Below are positions 1 through 8,088 of a stretch of 12,621 nucleotides of DNA, piece after piece (position 1 is the stretch's first letter; each line of letters opens with the position of its first letter). The DNA lies in the NCBI GenBank assembly GCA_003573635.1, contig QUTJ01031546.1:1-12621 (forward strand). The letters run 5' to 3'. The notes under the pieces were generated by a model. It saw only the letters and a list, made by a program, of their open reading frames with translations, did not search any database and was not told where the DNA came from. A program made the position numbers and the translations under genes. Origin of the DNA: Goniomonas avonlea (lineage: Eukaryota; Cryptophyceae; Goniomonadida; Goniomonadaceae).

Positions 1-48
1 GAGGGAGGGGGGGAGAGAGACAGAGACACACAGACACACAGACACACA

Positions 49-85
<37 letters not shown>

Positions 86-87
86 CT
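1..87. repeat. Purine-rich and (AC)n/(GA)n microsatellites
   Basis: The window opens with G/A-rich sequence, passes into a (CA)n tract at about 27-66 and then a (GA)n tract at about 67-86. These are plain dinucleotide microsatellites on the + strand. I see no gene in them. Reading frames crossing them give low-complexity peptides only. Confidence 0.95.
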
Positions 88-189
88 TACCCCTTGTTAT
101 CAGGGGGCCCCCCGCCTCCTGCCCCAGCAGCGATTGCAACTCCTGCCTCCCAACCTCCGGCTCGCGAGGCTGACCTCGATGACATTGAC

Positions 190-440
190 GTTGACACTCC
201 CTCGCACCCTGTCGCTTCGCTCGAACAAGGTGTGACGCTCCCTCGCACCCTGTCCTCAACTCGAACACTCCCTCGCACCTGTCACTCCGCTCGACCAACA
301 TGTGACTCTCCCTTGCACCCTGTCCCTCCGGTCGAACAAGGTGTGGCACTCCCTGGTCGAACAAGGTGTGGCACTCCCTGGTCGAACAAGGTGTGGCACT
401 CCCTCGTGTCATGTTGCTACTCCCTCGCACCCTGCTCGAA
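190..440. repeat. Degenerate minisatellite with a 25-bp core unit
   Basis: Three adjacent, almost identical 25-bp units (GTCGAACAAGGTGTGGCACT plus CCCTG) lie at 331-355, 356-380 and 381-405; only the last base of the third differs. They sit in a longer degenerate array built from the blocks CTCCCTCGCACCCTGTC and CTCGAACAAGGTGTGAC that recurs from about 197 to 440. The array is open in several frames, which produces repeat-encoded peptides that I do not regard as genes. No known element is recognised. Confidence 0.9.
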
Positions 441-1036
441 CATGCTGCTCACGGGAGTCGCAGGCGATGCACCTAAAGTTGACGATGATAGTGAGACCGT
501 GGGGACTCATGAGTGACACAGCGATTCCAAGCTCAATAAATCCATTTTCGTTTGTTGTTTCTGGTTTGGTAACCACTGCAAGAGCAACAAAATCGAATTG
601 GATACTACAATACCGATGTGTTGCGTATGGCACCACTGGCAAGAGGGCAGTCGCTTGAGTGCGGTGAGCGCCACGGTGCAGAGTATATATTTGGATACGT
701 TGTTAGCTTCATTGTCCATGTACGTGCAGTCCGAGGCTCTACAGACTCGTGCTGACTTGTGATCTTGACATTGTTGGATATAAGCAAGGCAACTGAACTG
801 AGAAATTGGGGGTGCTGTCGTTGTCACCACCCTTGTGACTGCGCCACGTGCCCGAAAACGTGATTTAGATTCGGGGTTTAATCAGAGAGTGTTCATACGC
901 ACGCCAGAAGTTAATCAGAGAGCGTTCAACACACATCAGCAGAAGGATGTCCAAAAGGGGTGGCCAAAAAGGCAGGCATTACGGCACTGTCCAGGGGACC
1001 AACCCAAGCATAAAGCGATATCATTAGCGCAGGTCC
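441..1036. other. Intergenic stretch, no gene recognised
   Basis: Nothing here resembles a known protein. Short frames are open on both strands but show no domain, no convincing exon structure and no codon pattern like that of the genes to the right. It lies downstream of the 3' end of the CFAP36-like gene (minus strand, stop at 1037-1039), so part of it is probably that gene's 3' UTR and terminator. I could not pick a polyadenylation signal with confidence. Confidence 0.5.
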
Positions 1037-4000
1037 CTATCGCTTCTCCTCGCGCCTCTGCATCTCCATGCGCATCAATTGGCGTTTGCTCTCCTCGTCC
1101 ATCTTGTGTGCGTCCCCACCGGCTGGGCCCGACAGGCGCTTCTCTTCCTCCTGCAAAATATCCTGCGACACTGGGTGTGAGCCTTGGTGCTCTCGCCCTC
1201 CGCCAACAAATTCACAATCCTGCGACACAGGCTGTGGTGCAGTCGCCCTCCGCCAAAACATGCACAATATTCTGGTTCCGACCGCGATATGAAATAGCTT
1301 CCAACTGCGATATGCACGGTTGGGCGCAAGGCTGCACAGACTTCGTTGAGCAACCGCGGCTGAGTCGGAGAAAAACAACGATCTCGGAGGCACGCACCAC
1401 AGCGAATCAGGCTTGTACCCGTGCGAGACAAACCCCCCATGCTTCAACACGAATAATGCACGCCACGCCAACACGCCACACCACGCCACGCCACGCCACG
1501 CCACGCCACGCCACGCCACGCCACGCCACGCCACGCCACGCCACGCCACGCCACGCCAAGAACACGCCAAGAACACGCCACGCCAAGAACACACCACACC
1601 AACACACCACGTTTGGCACAGTACGACAGGATCTGACACACAGCCTTCTCGTCAATCGGCAGCGACATTCACACTGTAAGCTGAGACAGCAGACAATCTG
1701 GCCCTCTAGACATCTGACTGTGAAGTCTCGTCAATAAAAATTGCTCGTCTGCTTGGAAAAGTACTGACACTTTGGGTGCCAGTGCGAGCTGAGGGGAGGG
1801 TCGCAAGACACGGATGAATGCATGGTCACAATACCCCCGGGCCCACCGCTCCAAACCCAACCTCAGGCGTACACCTGCTCTAAGCCTGAAGGCCTGAAAC
1901 CAACCTCAAAAAAAAAACATCGATGTCCTCCTTATGGTCTGAAGGCCAAAAACAGTTCATCCCACCTGCTTTATCCTCTTAGCAAGTGCCCTGCGCATTT
2001 CCAAACGGCGCTGCTCTTGCGTGAGCTCACCACTGCCCTCCGCTGCGGCCGCTGCAGCAGCTGGGGCAGCTGGGGCGAAGGGACTCTGTGAAGCGGCTGC
2101 AGACTTGATCTCTGCCTGCGCCGCCTGCTGGTTCTGCTCGAACTCTTTGAGCTTCGCCTCCCGCTCCAATCGCTTCTGCTCCAACAGCCTGGAGGCGGGC
2201 GTCAGACTCGTCTGCCCCACCCCGCGTCAGACAACTCGCAAGGCCTTGAACGATCAGGAGCAGACATGTGTACAACCCAACGAAAAGGAAGTGCGACACT
2301 CACTTGTCACGCTGCGCACGGAGGTAAGCTGCGCGCTGTTCGATTTCTGACTGTTCCTTTGACATGGAGGTCTGCTCCAACTCCACCTGCGCGCGTGTGT
2401 TGGCGGTGTGTGTGTGCGTTCCGTGGTGCAGTTAATTTCAAATCAAGACCCGTTTCGTCAAACCAAGATCGTTCAGTCATGGCGCACGTACCGCCTTGCG
2501 CTGCCTCTCGTTCTCCTCCTGTCTCTTCTTGAGCAGTTCCTGGGTAGCGAGTCAAGGCGAGCAGAGGGAACTTATCTCTGACGAAGTGAACAGGGACAAT
2601 GATCGGGCCACCGTCTCAACTCTATGGACGATCCTCCCGTTCAATCCTGTGTGTCTGCCTCTGTCTCACACACACACACACTCGTGTGTGCGCGCGCGAA
2701 AGAGAGAAACAGAGCTTGTCATGCTCACAGCTAAAATGCACCCCTCCTGCCCTGGCGCGCGAACACACCTGCTCCTTGGCACGTCGCTCCTGTGCAGCAA
2801 CTCGCGCAGCTTCCTTCTCGGCCTCTGGTTCAGAGTCAGAACGGAAGTTAATCAATCTGAGGCTGTTAAAAATCGAGGGACACACAGAATCTACCCCCAC
2901 GTGTGTGGAGCGGGCGGATGATAGTGTTCCACACATATCTATAAAATGCAGATCATATAATATCGAATCATATCGAATCATAAGCATCATGATAATAATT
3001 TCATTTTTATAAGTTGCTATCTCTATCCATATGTGAGATAATAATAAATATAATACTCACAAGAGATAAATACTTGGAAGAAGAGACAATCATAAAACAA
3101 TAATAGTAATAACAAGAAGAAGAAGAAGAAGAAGAAGAAGAATAGGTCTAACCTCTGATACCTGTATCAAATAACACAAAGCATCTAGTGCCTTCTGGTT
3201 GACTACGTAAACGTACGAGTACATGGTTCCCATCGATCGCAGACCAATGATCTGATCTGCTTGAAAATTTGGGCGGGCATTGGCCACTTTGTGGTCTCGC
3301 TCGAGTTTCAATCCTGGACCAATCCATCCACAAAAACAATTGCTATCGTCAACTACATGTTTCACGTACTAGTACGTGGTTTTAACCACGAGGCACTAGG
3401 GAGTGAATTCGACAACATATCAAGAACACCACTCGAGGGAGTGAATTTGACAACATGTCTAAGAACACCCCTCTGCACTCGGGAACACCAGGCGTCACGT
3501 AAGAGAAGGATCGCACCGGATACGCGCGGGGGGCCTCCAATGGCTGGAAATTCGCTGGCGGGTTTCTCGGCAACGGGAGCTGGCGTAGGTTCAACAGCAG
3601 GGGCGGGGGCAGCTGCGGGGGTGGGAGCGGGAGCGGGAGCGGGAGCGTCCGCGGCTGCCGCGGCTTTCTCGGCGTCTCTTCGTGTGCGTTCCTCCTGTGA
3701 ACAGTTGAGTGATAGGGAGGCTGATTAGCATCGCAGGCAGCCAATACCTCGAGAGTCTTAGCAAGCGCCTGGGCGTGGGCAATGTCGGCTTTCTCTTTCT
3801 CGAGCTCCAGACGCCTCATGTCCTCTGCCATGCTCATCCTCAAGGCCTCCTGCAGTTGCCGCTCTTCCTCATCCATGGCCTGATCTCCAGCACCCTTGTA
3901 CTCGGGAAGCTGAGACAATCGAATGGCTTCCTGAATTTGTTTCTGCTCCCAGTCCCGGTCCTGCCAGAGACGCTCACCACCAGAAAAAAGCAAAGTCACC

Positions 4001-4812
4001 ATGAATGCGTGCAGCCTCAATATCATTCCAATGAATAAACCCCCAACATACCTCAGAAGATGCAGAAAAACTCATCGAAGAAATGCGCAGTGCCTCTTCG
4101 AGCTGCCTTGCTTCTTCGAGCTGTCACGCGAGTCGGTTCGTTTGAAGGCATCGAAACAAAGGTCCATGATACCGCGAGATCAGCTGCTGAAGGCTCACCC
4201 TCCTCTGCCCCTGCGTCTTCAGCTTCTGCCGCAACCGGAGGAACGCTGCCCTCGCCGTTCCCCTGCGCGACTCTCTCTTGCTGAGACTGGAGCATCCTGA
4301 CAGCCTCCAACTCCAATTCACGGTTTCTCTTGACCATCATTTTCTTGAAACCTAACATTGATGAGAGGGATCGGAGCAGGACGTAATACTCACTAGGAAA
4401 GTCTTCAACCGCCATGATCTGCTGGAACACAAAGGCGCTATCACCGTCAGAGTTGATCCCAACCTCACATGCCTGAGCAAACTCCTCTTGAGTGATCCCA
4501 AGTTCATCCAGAAAGCCCTCCAACAAGTTGAACACAAGGTCAACGAATTCCTATGATTTAAGTCAACATGGCAAATGCACTCCTCAATAGGGAAAACAAA
4601 CCTTATGGGTCTCTGTGTATGCAAGCTTATTCTCCTCCTCGTCATCAAAGACAATGCATCGCTGGTCAATATAGTCCATCACAGGGACGGTATACCTGAG
4701 ACACTTTCCATCAGACAGATACACAGAGGAACAAACCCACTTACGAGGGCGATTTCAAAAAGCACAACACGGAATCCAGCAGCCATCCGTTCGCAGCGAC
4801 AGGTTCCCCCAT
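1037..4812 (-). CDS. CFAP36: CFAP36 (CCDC104/BARTL1) homologue, BART domain plus three UIM-like motifs
   Basis: Model of 12 exons (complement): 4812-4745, 4695-4602, 4550-4394, 4351-4173, 4120-4052, 3960-3748, 3694-3517, 2824-2769, 2539-2492, 2386-2304, 2188-1966, 1150-1037; about 493 residues (human protein about 340). All junctions are GT-AG and phases agree. Residues about 9-128 match the CFAP36 BART domain: [14 protein letters not shown], then [37 protein letters not shown] and [14 protein letters not shown]. This domain is known to bind the ciliary GTPase Arl3-GTP. Three helices fit the UIM core (hydrophobic-x-x-Ala-x-x-x-Ser): L173/A176/S180, I198/A201/S205 and L225/A228/S232. An Ala/Pro linker follows (about 270-315), then the family's C-terminal signature [10 protein letters not shown] (373-382) and charged helices. 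Exons 1-6 are firm. The exon 7/8 junction has an alternative (3524 with 2822), and exon 12 is inferred. Expected role: cilium/flagellum, Arl3 effector. Confidence 0.85.
1161..1267. repeat. Tandem duplication, 57 + 50 bp
   Basis: Copy 1 is 1161-1217 and copy 2 is 1218-1267. Both start TCCTGCGACAC and end with TCGCCCTCCGCCAA followed by an ATTCACAA/CATGCACAA tail; copy 2 lacks seven bases in the middle. On the minus strand copy 1 ends ten bases before the proposed acceptor of the terminal CFAP36 exon, so the duplication lies in the 3' splice region of that intron. Confidence 0.85.
1481..1612. repeat. (CCACG)n pentanucleotide array, 15 perfect copies
   Basis: Positions 1481-1555 are 15 uninterrupted CCACG units, followed to about 1612 by degenerate units with AAGAACACG interruptions. 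The unit has no stop codon in any frame on either strand, so it produces spurious long open frames (His-Ala-Thr-Pro-Arg on +; Trp-Arg-Gly-Val-Ala on -). It lies inside the proposed 815-nt intron. Confidence 0.95.
2658..2700. repeat. (AC)n / GTGTGCGCGC microsatellite in intron 8
   Basis: A short (CA)n run is followed by TGTGTG and CGCGCG steps, inside the 229-nt intron (2540-2768) between exons 8 and 9 of the CFAP36-like gene. The alternating purine-pyrimidine run is of the kind that can adopt Z-DNA. I see no coding content in it. Confidence 0.8.
3114..3142. repeat. (GAA)n trinucleotide microsatellite
   Basis: About nine AAG/GAA units run uninterrupted; read on the minus strand, the coding strand of the surrounding gene, this is (TTC)n. 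It sits in the 692-nt intron of the CFAP36-like gene. No coding use is seen. Confidence 0.9.
3363..3390. repeat. 16-bp perfect palindrome overlapping a second inverted repeat
   Basis: CACGTACTAGTACGTG at 3363-3378 is its own reverse complement. Its right end overlaps a second inverted repeat, CGTGGTT (3375-3381) with AACCACG (3384-3390), loop TT. It lies in intron 7 directly next to the 38-bp tandem repeat. It could be a binding site, a cruciform or the footprint of a past insertion; the sequence alone does not decide. Confidence 0.7.
3398..3469. repeat. Two-copy tandem repeat of about 38 bp
   Basis: AGGGAGTGAATTCGACAACA starts copy 1 at 3398 and AGGGAGTGAATTTGACAACA starts copy 2 at 3436; both continue to AAGAACACC with a few differences. 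The repeat lies in intron 7 of the CFAP36-like gene, between exon 7 and the palindrome. Confidence 0.85.
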
Positions 4813-4944
4813 TTTCGTGCTTTGGAATTGATGTTGACCACGTCAAATTGACAGGCTTTGTGGCGGGAGCCGATCTGGGGCAATGGCCTGACACCCAAGA
4901 CAAACACTGTGCCTTCTGTGGTGACCCCCTCTAAGAATTGTTGA
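4813..4944. promoter_or_regulatory. Putative bidirectional promoter, CFAP36-like / coiled-coil gene
   Basis: Only 132 bp separate the start codon of the minus-strand CFAP36-like gene (4812) from that of the plus-strand gene (4945). Both transcripts must start in or near this gap. I see no clear TATA box. The call rests on gene orientation, not on a recognised motif. Confidence 0.55.
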
Positions 4945-5719
4945 ATGGATCTGAATACAACGCGAAGATCCGGTAAAACGCCTGTTTTAAAGCGACCGGC
5001 TCGTCTTCGGGTGAGAGTCCTTACGCCCCATGCTTGTTGAGAAACCCGAATTCCAGATGCAACAGCCGACCCTCGGCTTATTTGCCAATGCGCGGCGGAG
5101 TGCCTGGTGCTCGAAAGCTACATCGTCATTAAACAGTTCCGCCGGCGCCAGCGTGGGCGCTGGGGTGGAGTCCGTCCCACGAAGTCCGTCCCACGAAGTC
5201 CACGCATCGAAGCGCTCAAGATTGGAACATGCGAGCCAAAGAACACGATCCCAACGAGATCGAGCCTCGAACCCCGCTTCAGCCTCAAAAGCAACCGGTA
5301 GTGCATTTTTTTGTCTGGAAGATTGGTCTCTTTCAGATGGCCGTCCATGTTCTGGTATGAAGCAGCGTGCTCGACTCGTCCGCTAACCATCACAGAACAC
5401 CTGGAAAGAATTCGATCGAACCTGAGAAATAATGCTGCTCGCGACATTGAATTCTCTGGGAACCACCCGCAGTGAGACCCCCCATCCCGGCCCGCTTTTG
5501 ATTTGTAAACTGATGAGCTCATCCCTCAGCCGAGATGATATCGAAGCAGTCTGCCGATCAATAATCGAATCGTCTGCTCGGAGAATCCGCGAATTGGATA
5601 CACTGACTGCAAATATCCAACACGAAAATGACGGCAGAAGGACAGCCTCGATTATTTGTGCTGTTCCTGATGATCCAGCAACAGGACTCCATAGACACGA
5701 GGGAGATCCACGGAATTAA
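4945..5719 (+). CDS. Basic Ser-rich protein with predicted coiled coil, unknown family
   Basis: Five exons: 4945-5010, 5057-5297, 5337-5354, 5396-5471, 5530-5719; about 196 residues. The introns are 46, 39, 41 and 58 nt, GT-AG and phase-consistent, with branch-like GCTAAC before the third acceptor. The start was chosen because the ATG at 4945 opens a frame (MDLNTTRRSGKTPVLKRP) leading straight to CGG|GTGAGA. Residues 1-105 are basic and rich in Ser, Ala and Arg and look disordered, with RSPS-like sites. Residues about 109-165 (EHLERIRSNLRNNAARDIE, then RDDIEAVCRSIIESSARRIR) look like amphipathic helix or coiled coil. I recognise no family. It is divergent from CFAP36 and convergent with the WW gene 74 bp away. 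Intron 2 (39 nt) is in frame without a stop, so retention would add 13 residues. Confidence 0.6.
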
Positions 5720-5793
5720 TGGGCATCAATGACGACAACAGAACAAAAAAAAACATAACCAAGCGAACCTTAGAAATTTAATCGCAATTACTA
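5720..5793. other. Convergent 3' intergenic gap
   Basis: Only 74 bp lie between the stop codons of the plus-strand coiled-coil gene (5719) and the minus-strand WW-tetraspan gene (5794). It is A-rich on the + strand (a run of nine or so A at about 5747-5755). Both 3' ends must be processed here or overlap as antisense tails. No firm polyadenylation signal was identified. Confidence 0.5.
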
Positions 5794-6979
5794 TTACGAG
5801 CCCATGGATGCAACAATAACAATGCCTGTTCAAAGATACACCGAACCTTCGTTGCCAAATCCAGAAAACCCAGACACAATCGAGGCTTCTACCCGTACAG
5901 CGGACGGTCGATACTCACGCCAGTACACCATGGAGTAGTAACCAACAGGGAATTGCCATAGCATCCCAAAGAATGCAAAGAAAAAACTCGCGATATGGAG
6001 GTTGTACCCTGGACCCAGCCACCAAGAAACGTCGATGCCGAGGGCAAACTCTTCGCGAAACGCGCCCGTTGACCCTCCACCGTAAATGATAATATCCAGC
6101 AACAGAAAAAAGGTCAGGATGATTGACGACGCACCACCGGCCAGCAAGCAGAGAGCTTTCCGCCAACTGTTCTTGATCAGGAACCCGACAAGGACGATAA
6201 CGATGTCAAAGAACACACAAAAAACAGATAAAATACCAAAACTCAGAGTTGCTCGAGCGATCGGACACAGTGCTTGGTGTCTCCACAACCAGGCATCATA
6301 CCACACCGAGCCGGGTGGCTTTGGAAGATCCGCTCGAGCCTTCATAGCTTGACAAGACATCCGTTCCCGCATAGACAAACACAGTGTACTGTCCCCATTG
6401 CATCTGATAAGATCTGCTGTATCATCCCAAACGTTGTAGTACGCAGTACCAACGCTGACTGCAAAGTACGATCAGGCCCGATAAAATCGCTTTTGAACAC
6501 GCACCGTTTCCTGTATGCTCCAGAGTGCGCTCAATCTTCATGTTTCCGTTGATGCTAAAAGTCGTGCACTCAATGAGGTTGGGACCACGAACTGCGCAAT
6601 ACTCGAACCATTTCTCGCTGGACAGTCCGATAACAAGCATCACGAAAATTAGCACCAGCGAGCAAATGGGAATCAGGAAAAAGAATAACCGCGCCTTGCG
6701 GTCGTCAACTTCCCAAAACGATTCAAAAAAGTCTGTTAAAGATGCACCCAATGATGGCTTTCGCGGGATCTCATTCTGTAGCAGGAATCCTCCTCCAGCG
6801 AAGTGACTCTGAGAAAAACTACTATTCAAGTCATAGGGGCCATTCCCTGCCATTTCTAGACTGTGCGACCCAAACGGCGGCGGATCCCATGAAACATCAT
6901 CAGTATCTTGGTTCCACCAATATTGTCTTCCTGTGTTCGAGTCCAGCACGGTGGTCCACACGTCGTGCGCTGGCGCCAT
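5794..6979 (-). CDS. WW domain fused to claudin/PMP22-like four-helix membrane protein
   Basis: Exons (complement) 6979-6505, 6458-5919 and 5825-5794; about 348 residues; introns of 46 nt (GTGCGT..TTTGCAG) and 93 nt (GTGAGT..GAACAG). Start: AAAAGATGG at 6979, directly before the domain. Residues 8-35 form a WW domain: W8, TGRQYWWNQDT, W31-D-P-P. This fold binds proline-rich ligands and must be cytosolic. A Ser/Gly linker follows, then four hydrophobic segments at about 97-120, 228-253, 260-285 and 312-335. The first loop is long (about 105 residues) and has W124-x3-C128-x9-C138, like the W..C-x(8-10)-C signature of the claudin/PMP22 superfamily, plus C178, C185, C194 and C223. Inferred role: surface or endomembrane tetraspan with a cytosolic N-terminal protein-binding module. 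The last exon (IVIVASMGS) is least certain; without that splice the tail reads on about 24 residues to a stop near 5830. Confidence 0.83.
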
Positions 6980-7170
6980 CTTTTCCGTGTACGTCCTTGC
7001 AAACGGTGACGATAACCAAAAACTCTAACCTGGAGGTTGTCGATTACAATGACGGGTTACGATCACCATATGGCAGGTCAAAAACTTCAGCGGGCTATAT
7101 TTGGTGTGGGTATTTCTGCCTCGGGCGCTATTTCCTTGGCAGACGTGTCCCCCGCCTCTCATTGAGTACC
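6980..7170. promoter_or_regulatory. Putative bidirectional promoter, WW-tetraspan / small gene
   Basis: A 191-bp gap lies between divergent start codons (6979 minus, 7171 plus). On the + strand a TATA-like GGCTATATTTGG lies at about 7095-7106, roughly 70 bp before the plus-strand ATG. An alternative plus-strand frame starting at ATG 7050 reads 38 codons to a stop at about 7166 and has no recognised content. The promoter call is from layout plus the TATA-like site. Confidence 0.5.
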
Positions 7171-7642
7171 ATGTTCAACACCATCGTCCAATTCCAGAAG
7201 CTCGCCGGTCTGTTCCTGTTTGTCGCGCCCTTGATTTGTGCTGACTTTTAGCAGCTGTGTCCGGCTACATCACCTACGGCAACGGTGAGTTCGACGGCTT
7301 CGGCTCTGGCCACGACTTCTCCGGCGTGAGTTTCTTTGTTTTCATTCGTGACTCGAGCTGACCCGCGTCCTCCTCCCTCCCTCCCTCCGGCCTTCCCTTT
7401 GTTTCAATGACAGACGGTATGTTGCACTTGATTTTCATAGCCAGTTTGGTTTCATAGCCAGTAGCCAGTGTCTTTCGTGGGCCCAAATGATTAGGATGCT
7501 CGAGGTTGTCATCGTTCCCGTTGTCGCTTGTTTCTTTTGGTCGGTTGACCTTTTGTTTCAGCTCTACATGCCCCCGTCTGGCTCCGTGAACAACTGCGAT
7601 GGCGCCCGCAGCCACCTGTACTGCGACTACCGCCAGCAGTAA
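7171..7642 (+). CDS. Small 3-exon gene, unknown protein of about 63 residues
   Basis: Exons 7171-7207, 7252-7325 and 7562-7642. Intron 1 is 44 nt (donor GTCTGT, acceptor after GCTGACTTTTAG, a good branch-plus-acceptor block). Intron 2 is 236 nt (GTGAGT..TTTGTTTCAG). The joined frame begins MFNTIVQFQKLAAAVSGYI, has a Gly/aromatic stretch (YGNGEFDGFGSGHDFSG) and ends NNCDGARSHLYCDYRQQ. I recognise no family. The coding look (codon third-position G/C, exact phases) favours a real gene. A donor-like CA|GTAAGC at the very end of exon 3 leaves open that the gene continues into 7643-8088. It is divergent from the WW-tetraspan gene. Confidence 0.5.
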
Positions 7643-8088
7643 GCGTGCCCGCCAGGAACTTGGATGTCTCCCGTGTTCGAACTGCGCAATCAACACGAAC
7701 AACGTGTGGCACAAGCCCGTTTGTAAACAAGCAGAAATTCTTTTCGTCTTGGACCATTCCTTTTCTGGGCATTTTGTTTGGTGCTTTTTGATAGAAACAC
7801 AAGTCGAGAACTCCGAACACCGACCACCAAATGTTTGAAGGCCCTCCGAGAGTCATCCGACAAAAGAGACAGACGAGCCGCAAGGATATATGTATTCTAG
7901 ATGTACGCATGCGTCTGGGGCGTTCATCTCTTAGCTATGAAATACAAAAAAGAGTCAAGGGTGAGCACGGACAAGCTAATGAAATACAAACCAGTCAAGA
8001 ATCGACATTGGTGCTGTCGCGTACGACAGCTCAAACACCCTCATAAATTGTTCAGGGCTACAGTATCACCTCATTCGCCTTGTCAGCG
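7643..8088. other. Intergenic stretch between convergent genes
   Basis: I see no convincing gene in these 446 bp. They hold the 3' ends of the small plus-strand gene and the minus-strand Rax2-like gene. A TGTAAA at about 7722 on the + strand resembles the polyadenylation signal of some algae, which is weak evidence. Short open frames on both strands lack recognisable domains. Extra 3' exons of the small gene are possible. Confidence 0.4.

Larger units (their letters stand above)
1151..1965 (-). other. Long intron 11 of the CFAP36-like gene (or 3' UTR if not spliced)
   Basis: The donor CAG|GTGGGA at 1965 and the acceptor TATTTTGCAG ending at 1151 are both phase 0, and joining them continues a charged helix (..AKRIKQ + EEEKRLSG..). 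If the donor is not used, translation adds only Val-Gly and stops at TGA 1957-1959. Most introns in this gene are 42-115 nt; this one is 815 nt and carries a tandem duplication and a CCACG array. Whether it is an intron or 3' UTR decides whether the last 37 residues are in the protein. Confidence 0.55.
2825..3516 (-). other. Long intron 7 of the CFAP36-like gene, with A+T-rich and satellite sequence
   Basis: This 692-nt interval separates the Ala/Pro linker exon from the charged-helix exon. It holds an A+T-rich block (about 2930-3110) rich in stop codons, a GAA/TTC microsatellite, a 38-bp tandem repeat and a 16-bp palindrome. One sub-stretch (about 3164-3310, minus) is open and bounded by CCAG and CAG|GTATCA, so an extra exon cannot be excluded. 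The exact ends are uncertain: CGC|GTATCC at 3523 with an acceptor before 2822 is an equally in-phase alternative. Confidence 0.6.

Noticed and set aside
94-516. Plus-strand open frame over the minisatellite
   Set aside because: The peptide is repeat-encoded (LPRT/EQGVALPGRTRCGTPW units) and shows no codon bias or splice context.
1481-1612. CRISPR-like array
   Set aside because: The units are contiguous 5-bp repeats without unique spacers, in a eukaryotic intron.
835-1737. Long plus-strand open frame of 300 codons
   Set aside because: It runs through the tandem duplication and the CCACG array, has no domain, and is antisense to the likely terminal CFAP36 exon; its length is due to the stop-free repeat.
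3261-3728. Plus-strand frame with Gly/Ala-rich tail
   Set aside because: It is the antisense of CFAP36 exon 7, whose Ala/Pro linker reads as Gly/Ala on the other strand; exon 7 has proper splice sites and phase.
3382-4026. Minus-strand frame of 214 codons read as one exon
   Set aside because: Only 3960-3748 of it is coding; beyond the GTATTG donor the frame becomes Arg/Pro-rich nonsense, while the next exon continues in another frame.
7398-7432. A 3-nt microexon (ACG between AATGACAG and GTATGT) in the small gene at 7171
   Set aside because: The signals look perfect, but a direct splice from 7325 to 7562 is in phase and far more likely than a single-codon exon.
7274-7714. Minus-strand frame of 146 codons
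   Set aside because: It is antisense to the small plus-strand gene, has no domain, and lies where the plus strand shows consistent splice sites.
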